Shown here in pieces: positions 32,300 to 41,308 of a DNA stretch of 64,000 nucleotides. The DNA is taken from the NCBI RefSeq assembly GCF_001556185.1, contig NZ_LSIJ01000092.1:1-64000 (forward strand), given 5' to 3'. This stretch comes from Sphingomonas sp. CCH10-B3. Its GTDB lineage: Bacteria; Pseudomonadota; Alphaproteobacteria; Sphingomonadales; Sphingomonadaceae. A program made the translations under genes and the position numbers. The notes under the pieces were generated by a model, which saw only the letters and a list, made by a program, of their open reading frames with translations, made no database searches and was not told the origin of the DNA. Position 1 is the stretch's first letter, and each line of letters opens with the position of its first letter.

Positions 32300-33772
32300 A
32301 TGTTCGACAGTCTCAGCGAGCGCCTTGGCGGCGTGTTCGATCGGCTTCGGGGGCGCGGTGCGCTGACCGAGGCCGACGTGCGCGCGGCGATGCGGGAAGT
32401 GCGGATCGCGCTGCTCGAGGCCGATGTTGCGCTGCCGGTCGCGCGCGATTTCGTCGACAAGGTAACCGAGCAGGCAGTCGGGCAGAGCGTGTTGCGTTCG
32501 GTCACGCCGGGGCAGCAGGTCGTCAAGATCGTCAACGACGCGCTGACCGACATGCTCGGCGGCGGCGAGGCGACGCTCGAGCTGGGCGTGACGCCGCCGG
32601 CGGTCATCATGATGGTCGGCCTGCAAGGCTCGGGCAAGACGACGACCACTGCCAAGCTCGCCAAGCGGCTCGCCAAGCGCGAGGGCAAGAAAGTGCTGAT
32701 GGCGTCGCTCGACGTCAATCGTCCCGCCGCGCAGGAGCAGTTGGCGACGCTCGGCAAGCAGGTCGAGGTCGCGACCTTGCCGATCGTCGCGGGCCAGCGC
32801 CCAGTCGAGATCGCCCAGCGCGCGATGCAGGCGGCCAAGCTCCAGGGCTATGACGTGCTGATGCTCGACACCGCCGGGCGGCTCCACGTCGACCAGGCGC
32901 TGATGGACGAGATGCAGGCGATTGCAGGCATTTCCAAGCCCCACGAAATCCTGCTGGTGGTCGACTCGCTGACCGGCCAGGACGCTGTCAACGTCGCGCA
33001 GAACTTCAGCGAGCAGGTGCCGCTCACCGGCGTCGTGCTGACGCGGATGGACGGTGATGCGCGCGGCGGTGCGGCGCTGTCGATGCGCGCCGTCACCGGC
33101 AAGCCGATCAAGTTCGCGGGCACCGGCGAAAAGATGGACGCGATCGAGGCGTTCCATCCCGGCCGCGTCGCCGGCCGGATCCTCGGCATGGGCGACGTCG
33201 TCAGTCTCGTTGAGAAAGCCGCCGAGGCGATTCAGGTCGAAGACGCCGAGCGGATGGCGAAGCGGCTCGAAAAGGGCCAATTCGACATGAACGACCTGCG
33301 CAGCCAGCTCGCGCAGATGCAGCGGATGGGCGGGCTCGGGGCGCTGGCGGGCATGATGCCGGGCATGAAGAAGGCGCAGGCGGCGATGGCCGGCGGCGGG
33401 CACGACAAGACGCTCGTTCACATGGACGCGATGATTGGGTCGATGACTCCCAAGGAGCGTGCCAGGCCCGAACTGCTCAACGCCAAGCGCAAGATCCGCG
33501 TTGCCAAGGGCAGCGGCACGACCGTGCAGGACGTAAACCGGCTGCTCAAGATGCATCAGGAAATGGCGACCGCGATGAAGCGGCTGAAGAAGATGGGCGG
33601 CATCAAGGGCATGATGGCCATGCTGGGGAAAGGTGGCGGCATGGGCGGCATCGGCAATGCCCTGGGCGGGCCCGATCTCGGCGAGATGATGGGCAAGGGC
33701 GGCGGCGGTCTGCCGGGTCTAGGTGGCCCCAAAATGCCGCCTGGTTTTGAGAATTTCATCAAGAAGAAATAA
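32300..33772 (+). CDS. ffh: Signal recognition particle protein Ffh
   Basis: A 490-residue SRP54 GTPase. The N domain is followed by the G domain with G1 GLQGSGKTT (107-115), DTAGR and TRMDGDARGG. The C-terminal M domain, methionine- and glycine-rich (about 325-470), binds the signal sequence and 4.5S RNA. GAGGAG precedes the ATG at 32300; an in-frame ATG at 32210 would add 30 basic residues overlapping the leader terminator and is rejected. A hairpin leader precedes it. Confidence 0.96.
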   Translation: MFDSLSERLGGVFDRLRGRGALTEADVRAAMREVRIALLEADVALPVARDFVDKVTEQAVGQSVLRSVTPGQQVVKIVNDALTDMLGGGEATLELGVTPPAVIMMVGLQGSGKTTTTAKLAKRLAKREGKKVLMASLDVNRPAAQEQLATLGKQVEVATLPIVAGQRPVEIAQRAMQAAKLQGYDVLMLDTAGRLHVDQALMDEMQAIAGISKPHEILLVVDSLTGQDAVNVAQNFSEQVPLTGVVLTRMDGDARGGAALSMRAVTGKPIKFAGTGEKMDAIEAFHPGRVAGRILGMGDVVSLVEKAAEAIQVEDAERMAKRLEKGQFDMNDLRSQLAQMQRMGGLGALAGMMPGMKKAQAAMAGGGHDKTLVHMDAMIGSMTPKERARPELLNAKRKIRVAKGSGTTVQDVNRLLKMHQEMATAMKRLKKMGGIKGMMAMLGKGGGMGGIGNALGGPDLGEMMGKGGGGLPGLGGPKMPPGFENFIKKK

Positions 33773-33814
33773 CGGCTTCGGCCACCAACTACGGATCAGA
33801 AAGAAGGAAGATTA

Positions 33815-34243
33815 ATGGCACTTAGCATTCGTTTGTCGCGCGGCGGCTCCAAGAAGCGCCCCTATTACCGCGTTGTCGTCGCCGACGCGCGCAGCCCGCG
33901 TGACGGCCGCTTCATCGAGAAGATCGGTACCTATAATCCCCTGCTCGCCAAGGATTCGCCCGAGCGCGTAAAGCTCGACGCGGAACGCGCTTCGCACTGG
34001 CTGAAGATGGGCGCGCAGCCGACCGATCGCGTTGCGCGCTTCCTGGATGCGCTCGGCGTGAAGGAGCGGGCGCCGCGCAACAACCCGAACAAGGGCAAGC
34101 CCGGTGAAAAGGCGACCGAGCGCGCCGAGGAACGCGCCGAAAAGCTGAAGGCGGCCGAGGAAGCAGCAGCAGCTGCTGCCGCTGCGCCGGCAGAGGAAGC
34201 GGCCGAGCCCGCCGCCGAAGAGGCATCTGCGGCCGACGCATAA
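33815..34243 (+). CDS. rpsP: 30S ribosomal protein bS16
   Basis: A 142-residue small-subunit protein. The canonical bS16 core is residues 1-82 ([31 protein letters not shown]). A C-terminal extension of about 60 residues is lysine/glutamate then alanine/glutamate-rich, and it is probably disordered. GAAGGAAG precedes the ATG. It is the first gene of the rpsP-rimM-trmD-rplS operon. Its stop is directly followed by rimM. Confidence 0.96.
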   Translation: MALSIRLSRGGSKKRPYYRVVVADARSPRDGRFIEKIGTYNPLLAKDSPERVKLDAERASHWLKMGAQPTDRVARFLDALGVKERAPRNNPNKGKPGEKATERAEERAEKLKAAEEAAAAAAAAPAEEAAEPAAEEASAADA

Positions 34244-34723
34244 ATGCGCGCCGAGACACCCGTCACGCTGGCCGTCGTCATTGGCGCGCATGGCGTGGCG
34301 GGCGAGGTGCGTCTGAAAGTGTTCGCTGACGATCTGAAGCGTTACAAGCGCTTCAACGGCGGCGCCCTGACGCTCAAGTCGCTGCGCAACGGCAACAACG
34401 GCGCGATCGCGCGCTTTGCCGAAATCATTGACCGCAACGCCGCCGAGGCGATGCGCGGCACGGAGATCACCGTGCCGCGCGCCGAACTGCCGCCGCTGGA
34501 TGCGGGCGAATATTATCATGTCGATTTGTTGGGGTTGCCGGTCGTGTCGACCGAGGGCGCCCTGATCGGCCACGTGGTCACGATCGAAAATTTCGGCGCA
34601 GGCGATGTAATCGAAATCGAGCGCCCCAGCGGTGCGCGCTTCATGGTACCGATGCGCGCCGAGGCCGTGCCCGAGTGGAATGATCGGCAGTTGATCATCA
34701 CCGCCGCCTTCGCCGAAGGCTGA
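34244..34723 (+). CDS. rimM: 16S rRNA processing/30S maturation factor RimM
   Basis: A 159-residue protein assisting assembly of the 30S head and binding uS19. The N-terminal RimM barrel (VIGAHGVAGEVRLKVF) is followed by the PRC-barrel domain (GEYYHVDLLGLPVV). The ATG follows immediately after the rpsP stop. Downstream the expected trmD is displaced by two genes. Confidence 0.95.
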   Translation: MRAETPVTLAVVIGAHGVAGEVRLKVFADDLKRYKRFNGGALTLKSLRNGNNGAIARFAEIIDRNAAEAMRGTEITVPRAELPPLDAGEYYHVDLLGLPVVSTEGALIGHVVTIENFGAGDVIEIERPSGARFMVPMRAEAVPEWNDRQLIITAAFAEG

Positions 34724-34743
34724 AGCGAACGCTTGCATTTTAT

Positions 34744-34764
34744 CTCCTAGTATAATACTAGGAG
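34744..34764 (+). promoter_or_regulatory. Perfect 21-base palindrome overlapping a TATAAT and the ribosome-binding site
   Basis: Arms CTCCTAGTAT (34744-34753) and ATACTAGGAG (34755-34764) flank a single A. The centre contains TATAAT, a possible -10 box. The right arm ends in AGGAG, the ribosome-binding site five bases before the ATG at 34770. As RNA, the left arm would sequester that site in an 8-bp stem; as DNA it is an ideal operator. Confidence 0.7.
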
Positions 34765-34769
34765 TTTAG

Positions 34770-35342
34770 ATGAGCCGCGACTCTGCTTCGCCCTCGACCC
34801 CTAACCACCCGGTGTGGCAGCGGCTTTCCTGTTACCAAATCGGTCCCGACGATGCAGCGCTAGGTTTCGCAGCACGGCTCGCGCGCGAGAATGGCTGGAG
34901 CGCCGGTCACGCCGCCCGGGTGATCGACGAATATCGCAAGTTCGTGTTTCTGGCCGTCACCGGCGAGCGCGACGTCACGCCGTCGGATGCGGTTGACCAG
35001 GTTTGGCACCTGCACCTGACGTACACCCGCGATTATTGGGAGCATTTCTGCCCCGAGGTGCTGGGCAAGCAGTTGCATCACGGCCCGACCGCGGGCGGCG
35101 ACACCGAGCGCGGCCGCTTCTTCCGGCAATATGCCGACACGCTCAAACGCTATGAAGCCGTATTCGGCCCTGCGCCCGCCGATATCTGGCCGAGCGCGCA
35201 CCAGCGTCTGATCGAGGATCCGCGCGCGCGCCGGGTGCATCCGCGCGACACAATCATGATTTCCAGGAAGGCCGTGCGGCGGGCGATGGTCGCCTTGTTG
35301 GTGGTTGCCGCGATTGCCCTCCTGCTGTGGTGGAGGATGTGA
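34770..35342 (+). CDS. Glycine-rich-domain-like (GRDP-type) protein with C-terminal membrane anchor
   Basis: A 190-residue protein whose central part (DAVDQVWHLHLTYTRDYW) carries the histidine-rich signature of the glycine-rich-domain/GRDP-like family, widespread but not characterised in bacteria. A single C-terminal hydrophobic helix (about 170-188) follows basic residues, so it would be tail-anchored with the bulk cytoplasmic. It is the first gene of a pair inserted between rimM and trmD and stops inside the start of its partner (TGATG). Confidence 0.75.
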   Translation: MSRDSASPSTPNHPVWQRLSCYQIGPDDAALGFAARLARENGWSAGHAARVIDEYRKFVFLAVTGERDVTPSDAVDQVWHLHLTYTRDYWEHFCPEVLGKQLHHGPTAGGDTERGRFFRQYADTLKRYEAVFGPAPADIWPSAHQRLIEDPRARRVHPRDTIMISRKAVRRAMVALLVVAAIALLLWWRM

Positions 35343-36166
35343 TGGGACTGGGCGTTTTCGACCTGACTGGTGGCCCGTTTCTGGCACTCTACGGCGTGCT
35401 GCTGATGGCCACGATCATCGCGGGCTTCGTGATCCCGCGCTGGCTGCGACCCGACGGGAACAGCGCGCGGACGAGCGATCCCGACGAGATTGCCTTTCTC
35501 GCGGGAGGCCCGCTGCGCTACGTCGATGCCGTGGTCGCGCGGATGCTCGCGGCGGGCAAGATCGCGGTCGAGGGCCGGAATGCCGCGCGGATCGTCGCGC
35601 CGCCGGTGCTGAACCCTGGCCCCGAACGATCGGTGCTGGCGCTGCCAACGCCGTCACCCTGGGATCGCGTGATGAAAGCCGTGACACCGCATGCGCGCGC
35701 GGTCGAGGACAGGCTGGTGCGCAAAGGGCTGCTGATCGATCGCGATGTCGTGCTGCAGCTGCGCCTTTGGCAAACCTCGCCCTATCTACTGCTGATCCTG
35801 TTCGGCGCGATCAAATGGGATGTCGGTGTCGGACGCGGGCGGCCGGTCGGGTTTCTGACCGCGATGTTGGTGGTGACGGCCGTGCTCGCTTTGATCCGCT
35901 TTGCCGCCGTCGACCGACGCACGCGCGGAGGCACCGAGGCACTGGCAAGCGCACGCAGCAACGGCGATCGCCTGCGCCGCGCGCCCACCGACGACGAAGT
36001 GCCGCTAGCCGTCGCGCTGTTCGGCACGACGGTGCTCGCGGGGTCCGAATGGAATGCCTATCACGCGATGCGCGCCGCATCCGGCTCGGGCGATAGCGGA
36101 TCGAGCGGCAGCGACAGCGGCGGGGGTGGCTGCGGCGGGGGCGGCTGTGGTGGCTGCGGCGGTTGA
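35342..36166 (+). CDS. TIGR04222-type membrane protein with Gly/Cys-rich tail
   Basis: A 274-residue protein with an N-terminal membrane helix (about 10-30), a soluble region and two further helices (about 145-185). The C-terminus is low-complexity glycine/serine then glycine/cysteine, ending in repeats such as GGGGCGGGGCGGCGG with four cysteines. This is the architecture of the TIGR04222 family. The tail resembles metal-binding or modified peptide sequences, but function is unknown. GGAGG lies five bases before the ATG. It is coupled to the preceding gene. Confidence 0.75.
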   Translation: MGLGVFDLTGGPFLALYGVLLMATIIAGFVIPRWLRPDGNSARTSDPDEIAFLAGGPLRYVDAVVARMLAAGKIAVEGRNAARIVAPPVLNPGPERSVLALPTPSPWDRVMKAVTPHARAVEDRLVRKGLLIDRDVVLQLRLWQTSPYLLLILFGAIKWDVGVGRGRPVGFLTAMLVVTAVLALIRFAAVDRRTRGGTEALASARSNGDRLRRAPTDDEVPLAVALFGTTVLAGSEWNAYHAMRAASGSGDSGSSGSDSGGGGCGGGGCGGCGG

Positions 36167-36203
36167 TCCTTGCCTTCGTCACCTTGTAGCGCAACTAACG
36201 AGC

Positions 36204-36935
36204 ATGTTCTTTGCGGCAACCATACTCACCCTATACCCCGACATGTTCCCAGGCCCGCTCGGAATGTCGCTGGCGGGACGGGCGTTGGCGGACAGGCTGT
36301 GGACCTGCGAACCCGTCAACATCCGCGACTTCGCGACCGACAGGCACCGCACCGTCGACGACACTCCGGCAGGGGGCGGGGCAGGGATGGTGCTGCGCGC
36401 GGACGTTGTCGCCGCCGCGCTCGACAGTGTCGCCGATGATCGCCCGATCCTTGCCATGACGCCGCGCGGCACACCGCTCACGCAAGCCCGCGTGCGCACG
36501 CTTGCCGCAGGCCCCGGCGCCATCATCCTCTGCGGCCGGTTCGAGGGTTTCGACGAGCGGCTGTTCGAGGCGCGCGCGATCGAGCAGGTCTCGATCGGCG
36601 ACTATGTTCTCTCCGGTGGGGAAATGGGCGCGTTGGTGCTGCTCGACGCTTGCATTCGCTTGCTTCCCGGCGTAATGGGCGCGCCTTCCAGCGGGGACGA
36701 GGAAAGCTTCGAAAGCGGCCTCCTCGAATATCCGCATTATACCCGACCTTATGAATGGGAAGGGCGCACGATCCCCGAAGTGCTGCGATCGGGGGATCAT
36801 GCGAGGATCGCGGCGTGGCGCAAGTCACAGTCCGAGACTGATACACGGTTAAGGAGGCCCGACCTTTGGGAGCGTCATGAGGGCGCTCGGGTCAGTTCTC
36901 CCTCTGGCGCGCAGCGACAGACGAAGGAAGACTGA
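36204..36935 (+). CDS. trmD: tRNA (guanine-N1)-methyltransferase TrmD
   Basis: A 243-residue SPOUT methyltransferase that forms m1G37. The trefoil knot is visible as GRFEGFDER and GDYVLSGGE, and the N-terminal [12 protein letters not shown] is typical. The start at 36204 lies 37 bases after the preceding gene, consistent with the ribosomal operon resuming. Confidence 0.95.
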   Translation: MFFAATILTLYPDMFPGPLGMSLAGRALADRLWTCEPVNIRDFATDRHRTVDDTPAGGGAGMVLRADVVAAALDSVADDRPILAMTPRGTPLTQARVRTLAAGPGAIILCGRFEGFDERLFEARAIEQVSIGDYVLSGGEMGALVLLDACIRLLPGVMGAPSSGDEESFESGLLEYPHYTRPYEWEGRTIPEVLRSGDHARIAAWRKSQSETDTRLRRPDLWERHEGARVSSPSGAQRQTKED

Positions 36936-36936
36936 G

Positions 36937-37308
36937 ATGAACATCATCCAGCAGATCGAAGCCGAGAATATCGCCAAGTTCCTCGAGGCGAAGAAAATCC
37001 CCGAATTCCGCCCCGGCGACACGCTGAAGGTCGGCGTGAAGGTCGTCGAAGGCGAGCGCACCCGCGTCCAGAATTACGAAGGCGTGTGCATCGCGCGCTC
37101 GAACAAGGGCATGGGCAGCAACTTCACAGTGCGCAAGATCAGCTTCGGCGAAGGCGTCGAGCGCGTGTTTCCGCTCTATTCGCCGAACATCGACTCGATC
37201 GAAGTCGTGCGCAAGGGCGTCGTGCGGCGCGCCAAGCTCTATTATCTGCGCGGTCGTCGCGGCAAGTCGGCGCGCATTGCCGAACGCCGCGACACCAAGG
37301 GCGAGTGA
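36937..37308 (+). CDS. rplS: 50S ribosomal protein bL19
   Basis: A 123-residue large-subunit protein at the subunit interface. [15 protein letters not shown] and the basic [18 protein letters not shown] are family signatures. GAAGGAAG precedes ATG 36937. A strong terminator follows, closing the rpsP operon. Confidence 0.96.
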   Translation: MNIIQQIEAENIAKFLEAKKIPEFRPGDTLKVGVKVVEGERTRVQNYEGVCIARSNKGMGSNFTVRKISFGEGVERVFPLYSPNIDSIEVVRKGVVRRAKLYYLRGRRGKSARIAERRDTKGE

Positions 37309-37332
37309 GCTCCTCGCAGCAGCAGACTTTCG

Positions 37333-37368
37333 AACGGCCGTCCCGCACATCGGGGCGGCCGTTTTGCT
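37333..37368 (+). terminator. Terminator of the rpsP-rplS operon
   Basis: AACGGCCG-TCCCG (37333-37345) pairs with CGGGG-CGGCCGTT (37351-37363), 13 pairs with one wobble, loop CACAT, then TTTTGCTTT. It is placed 25 bases after the rplS stop. Confidence 0.85.
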
Positions 37369-37535
37369 TTCGATATGACAGTGGCCTGCCAAATTAGTCA
37401 CGCTCCTGCTTCGAAGTGCTGCACCGGCCTCTGCAAGATCAGCAGCCCCCCTCTTTACGACGGTGCTTCCCGCCGCAATAACGCCGCAGCGCAGCCGCTC
37501 GAGCGAGCGCGATAAATCGGGACTGGAGATGGTGT

Positions 37536-39767
37536 GTGATCAAGGTTTTGGGCGTCGCGGCTCTGGCAGCAATCATGCTGGTGGCTTCAGGAGCGCCGGC
37601 CGTGGCCGCTGACACCCCGCAGAAACTGACGCTCGAACGCCTGTTCGCCAGCCCCGACCTGTCGGGTTCGCAGCCGCGCGGGTTGAAGCTGTCGCCCGAC
37701 GGCAAGCTGCTCACCTCGCTGCGTCCGCGCGCCGATGAGAAGGAGCGCTTTGACCTGTGGGCGCTCGACACCAACACCGGCCGCGAATGGATGCTGGTTG
37801 ATTCCAAGGCCATCGGCTCCGGCGCCGAACTGTCCGAAGCCGAAAAGATGCAGCGGGAACGCGCGCGGATCGGCGGATCAAAGGGGATCGTGACCTATGA
37901 CTGGACACCCGACGGCAAAGCGATCCTCGTGCCGCTCGACGGCGACCTGTTTCTCGCCCGCCTCGACGGCAAGGTCGACCGGCTGACGAACAGCTCCGAA
38001 GGCGAGCTTAACCCGGTCGTCAGCCCCAAAGGCAGCTATGTCAGCTTCGTGCGCGACCAGAATCTGTTCGTGCAGCCGATCGGCGGCGCGGCACCCTGGA
38101 TGGCCACGCAGAGCGGCAAGGGCACAGTGCATTGGGGCGAGGCGGAGTTTGTCGCGCAGGAAGAAATGGACCGCCGCACCGGCTATTGGTGGTCGCCCGA
38201 CGAGAAGCTGATCGCGGTCGAGAAGTTCGACGAAGCCCCCGTCGGCATCGTCACGCGCGCGGCAATCGGCGCCGATGGCACGAAGGTGGTCGACCAGCGC
38301 TATCCCGCCGCCGGCACGCCCAACGCGCTGGTCGAGCTTTATGTGATGAAGCCCGATGGCAGCGCGTCGGTGAAGGTCGATCTCGGCAGCAATCCGGACA
38401 TCTATCTCGCCCGCGTCGACTGGACGCCCGACGGCAAGACCCTGCTCGTCCAGCGCCAGAGCCGCGACCAGAAGACGCTCGACATGCTCAAGGTCGACCC
38501 CGCGACCGGCAAGGCGAGCGTGCTGTTCACCGAGAAATCGGGCGCACGCAGCTGGATCAATCTGACCGACGCCTATCAGCCGCTGAAGGATGGCTCGCTG
38601 ATCTGGCGATCCGAGCGGACCGGTTTCGGGCATCTCTACCGCTTAAAGGACGGGCAATGGACCGCGCTGACGAGCGGCGACTGGGTCGTCCAGAACATCG
38701 CCGGGATTGATGAAGCGAAGGGCCGCATCTTCTTTACCGGCAACAAGGACGGTTTCCTCGAACAGCATCTCTATGCGGTCGATATCGCCAAGCCCGGCGT
38801 GATCACCCGGCTGACCGAAGCCGGCTGGTGGAACGGCGCGAGCATGGACGGCGCCGCCAGCCGCATCATCGTTGCGCGGTCGAACCCTAACCAGCCGTCA
38901 CAACTCTATCTTGCCGATGCGACCGGCAAGCGGCTGCGCTGGATCAACGAAAATGCGCTAAAGGAAGGGCACCCCTATTTCCCCTTCGTCGGCCAGCATC
39001 AGGAGCGTAAGTTCGGAACGATCAAGGCTGCTGACGGCACGGAGCTTTACTGGGAAATGATCACGCCGAAGTTGGAGCCGGGCAAAACCTATCCCGTCTT
39101 CTTCCAGCACTATGGCGGCCCCGGCACAGGTCAGCAGGTGACACGGGCATGGAACGGCGCGCTGCCGCAATATCTGGTCAGCCGCGGCTATATCTATTTC
39201 CAGATCGACAACCGCGGCTCGTTCAATCGCGGCAAGGCGTTCGAGGACCGTATCTACCACGCGATGGGCAGCGTCGAAGTCGCCGATCAGCTTGCGGGTG
39301 CGGCCTATCTGAAGACGCTGCCGTTCGTCGACGCCAAGCGGATCGCGATCAACGGCTGGTCCTATGGCGGCTATATGACGCTCAAGATGCTGGAGTCCGC
39401 CCCGGGCGTGTTCGCGGCCGGCATTTCGGGCGCCCCGGTGACCAAGTGGGAGCTGTACGACACCCATTACACCGAGCGCTATCTCGGCGATCCGCGCACC
39501 GATCCGGCCAGCTACGCATCATCGGCTGCACTCGCCGATAGCGCCAAGATTACCGATCCGCTGCTGCTGATTCACGGCATGTCTGACGACAATGTCGTCT
39601 TCACCAACTCGACGGCCTTTGCCGCCAAGATGCAGCGTGAAGGACGCCCGTTCGAAATGATGTTCTACCCCGGCCAGACGCACCGCGTCGGCGGCCCCGG
39701 CGTCAGCCAGCATTTGTGGACAACGATCCTCGATTTCCTCGATCGCCGCATGCCGCCTGGGAAATGA
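37536..39767 (+). CDS. Dipeptidyl-peptidase IV-type serine peptidase (S9B)
   Basis: A 743-residue secreted or periplasmic peptidase. A signal peptide (about 1-25, ending AVAADT) precedes a beta-propeller with the double-glutamate EEMDRRTGYWWSPD that binds the substrate N-terminus. The C-terminal alpha/beta-hydrolase domain has S in GWSYGGYM (about 609), D in SDDNV (about 685) and H in QTHRV (about 716). It cleaves X-Pro or X-Ala dipeptides. The GTG at 37536 begins directly at the signal peptide. Confidence 0.93.
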   Translation: MIKVLGVAALAAIMLVASGAPAVAADTPQKLTLERLFASPDLSGSQPRGLKLSPDGKLLTSLRPRADEKERFDLWALDTNTGREWMLVDSKAIGSGAELSEAEKMQRERARIGGSKGIVTYDWTPDGKAILVPLDGDLFLARLDGKVDRLTNSSEGELNPVVSPKGSYVSFVRDQNLFVQPIGGAAPWMATQSGKGTVHWGEAEFVAQEEMDRRTGYWWSPDEKLIAVEKFDEAPVGIVTRAAIGADGTKVVDQRYPAAGTPNALVELYVMKPDGSASVKVDLGSNPDIYLARVDWTPDGKTLLVQRQSRDQKTLDMLKVDPATGKASVLFTEKSGARSWINLTDAYQPLKDGSLIWRSERTGFGHLYRLKDGQWTALTSGDWVVQNIAGIDEAKGRIFFTGNKDGFLEQHLYAVDIAKPGVITRLTEAGWWNGASMDGAASRIIVARSNPNQPSQLYLADATGKRLRWINENALKEGHPYFPFVGQHQERKFGTIKAADGTELYWEMITPKLEPGKTYPVFFQHYGGPGTGQQVTRAWNGALPQYLVSRGYIYFQIDNRGSFNRGKAFEDRIYHAMGSVEVADQLAGAAYLKTLPFVDAKRIAINGWSYGGYMTLKMLESAPGVFAAGISGAPVTKWELYDTHYTERYLGDPRTDPASYASSAALADSAKITDPLLLIHGMSDDNVVFTNSTAFAAKMQREGRPFEMMFYPGQTHRVGGPGVSQHLWTTILDFLDRRMPPGK

Positions 39768-39837
39768 GCGCCAATACTGGACAAAGCGGGCGGGGCGCGT
39801 AAGTCAGCCCCAATTCAGTCGTTGTAAGGGTTGTAAA

Positions 39838-40869
39838 ATGAACGGTTATCGGGTCGTCGTCGCAGGCGCGACGGGCAATGTCGGGCGCGAGATGCTCAAC
39901 ATCCTCGCCGAGCGCGAGTTTCCGATTGCCGAGTTGGCGGTGCTCGCCTCGTCGCGCAGCCAGGGCGACGAGATCGAGTTCGGCGACACCGGCAAGATGC
40001 TCAAGGTCCAGAATATCGAGCATTTCGATCCCGCGGGCTGGGACATGGCGCTGTTCGCGATCGGCTCCGAAGGCTCGAAGCTGCATGCCCCGCGCTTCGC
40101 CGCCGCCGGGTGCACGGTGATCGACAATGCCTCGCTCTATCGGATGGACCCCGATGTCCCGCTGATCGTGCCCGAGGTCAATCCGCAGGCGATCGACGGC
40201 TATCAGCGCCGCAACATCATCGCCAACCCCAATTGCTCGACCGCGCAGATGGTTGTCGCGCTCAAGCCGCTGCATGATTTTGCGACGATCAAGCGCGTCG
40301 TCGTCTCGACCTATCAATCGGTGTCGGGCGCGGGCAAGGCGGGGATGGACGAGCTGTTCGAGCAGAGCCGCAACATCTTTGTCGGCGACCCGACCGAAGC
40401 GCACAAGTTCACCAAGCAGATCGCGTTCAACGTGATCCCGCACATCGACAGCTTCCTCGACGACGGCTTCACCAAGGAAGAGTGGAAGATGGTGGTCGAG
40501 ACCAAGAAGATCCTCGATCCGAAGATCAAGGTCGTCGCGACGTGCGTGCGCGTGCCGGTGTTCGTTGGCCATTCGGAGGCGATCACGATCGAATTCGAGA
40601 ACGAGATTTCGGCGAAGAAGGCGCAGAGCATCCTGCGCGAGGCTCCCGGCGTGATGCTGGTCGATAAGCGCGAGGACGGCGGCTACGTCACCCCGGTCGA
40701 GTGCGTCGGCGACTATGCGACCTTCATCAGCCGCGTGCGCGAAGACCCGACCGTCGACAATGGGCTGGTGCTGTGGTGCGTGAGCGACAATTTGCGCAAA
40801 GGTGCCGCGCTCAACGCGGTGCAGATCGCGGAACTGCTCGGGCGGCGACACCTGAAGAAGGCGGCTTGA
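39838..40869 (+). CDS. asd: Aspartate-semialdehyde dehydrogenase
   Basis: A 343-residue NADPH enzyme at the branch to lysine, threonine and methionine. The nucleotide loop is GATGNVGREML, and the catalytic cysteine is C133 in NPNCSTAQM. H in the RVPVFVGHSE segment is the acid-base residue. A clear gap upstream of 70 bases could hold its promoter. The GFA-like gene begins after one base. Confidence 0.95.
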   Translation: MNGYRVVVAGATGNVGREMLNILAEREFPIAELAVLASSRSQGDEIEFGDTGKMLKVQNIEHFDPAGWDMALFAIGSEGSKLHAPRFAAAGCTVIDNASLYRMDPDVPLIVPEVNPQAIDGYQRRNIIANPNCSTAQMVVALKPLHDFATIKRVVVSTYQSVSGAGKAGMDELFEQSRNIFVGDPTEAHKFTKQIAFNVIPHIDSFLDDGFTKEEWKMVVETKKILDPKIKVVATCVRVPVFVGHSEAITIEFENEISAKKAQSILREAPGVMLVDKREDGGYVTPVECVGDYATFISRVREDPTVDNGLVLWCVSDNLRKGAALNAVQIAELLGRRHLKKAA

Positions 40870-40870
40870 G

Positions 40871-41308
40871 GTGATCACCGGCGGCTGTCGCTGCGGCGCG
40901 GTGCGCTACGCGCTCGCGCTTGATGCGTTGCCGCCGGTCTATGCCTGCCATTGCCACATCTGCCAGCGCTGGAGCGGCAGCGCCTTCAGCCTTCAGGCGC
41001 TCGTTGCTGAAACTGCCCTGACAGTAACCGGCCCGGTGGTGGTCTATGAGCGCACCACCGAAGATCGAACCTCGATCCAGCGCGTCTGCGGCGAATGCCA
41101 TTCGCGCATTTACAACACCAATACCCGCCGTCCGGGGATCGCCGTGGTGCGCGCAGGGACGCTCGACCGCTCCGAGGAGCTTGAGTGTCGCGCGCATATT
41201 TACACCGCGACCAAGCAGGCGTGGTTTGCGATTCCCGATGGCGTGCCGAGCTGGCCCGACGCGCCCGATGCGATGTTCGCCGCGCTGATGATGAGACCCC
41301 AAGCATGA
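40871..41308 (+). CDS. GFA/CENP-V-family zinc protein
   Basis: A 145-residue protein of the glutathione-dependent formaldehyde-activating family. Zinc cysteines in GGCRCGAVRY, ACHCHICQRWSG and VCGECHSR. Most members are of unknown function and bind zinc or small thiols; a formaldehyde role is not implied by the sequence. It overlaps the next hydrolase gene (ATGA), so the two are coupled behind asd. Confidence 0.82.
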   Translation: MITGGCRCGAVRYALALDALPPVYACHCHICQRWSGSAFSLQALVAETALTVTGPVVVYERTTEDRTSIQRVCGECHSRIYNTNTRRPGIAVVRAGTLDRSEELECRAHIYTATKQAWFAIPDGVPSWPDAPDAMFAALMMRPQA

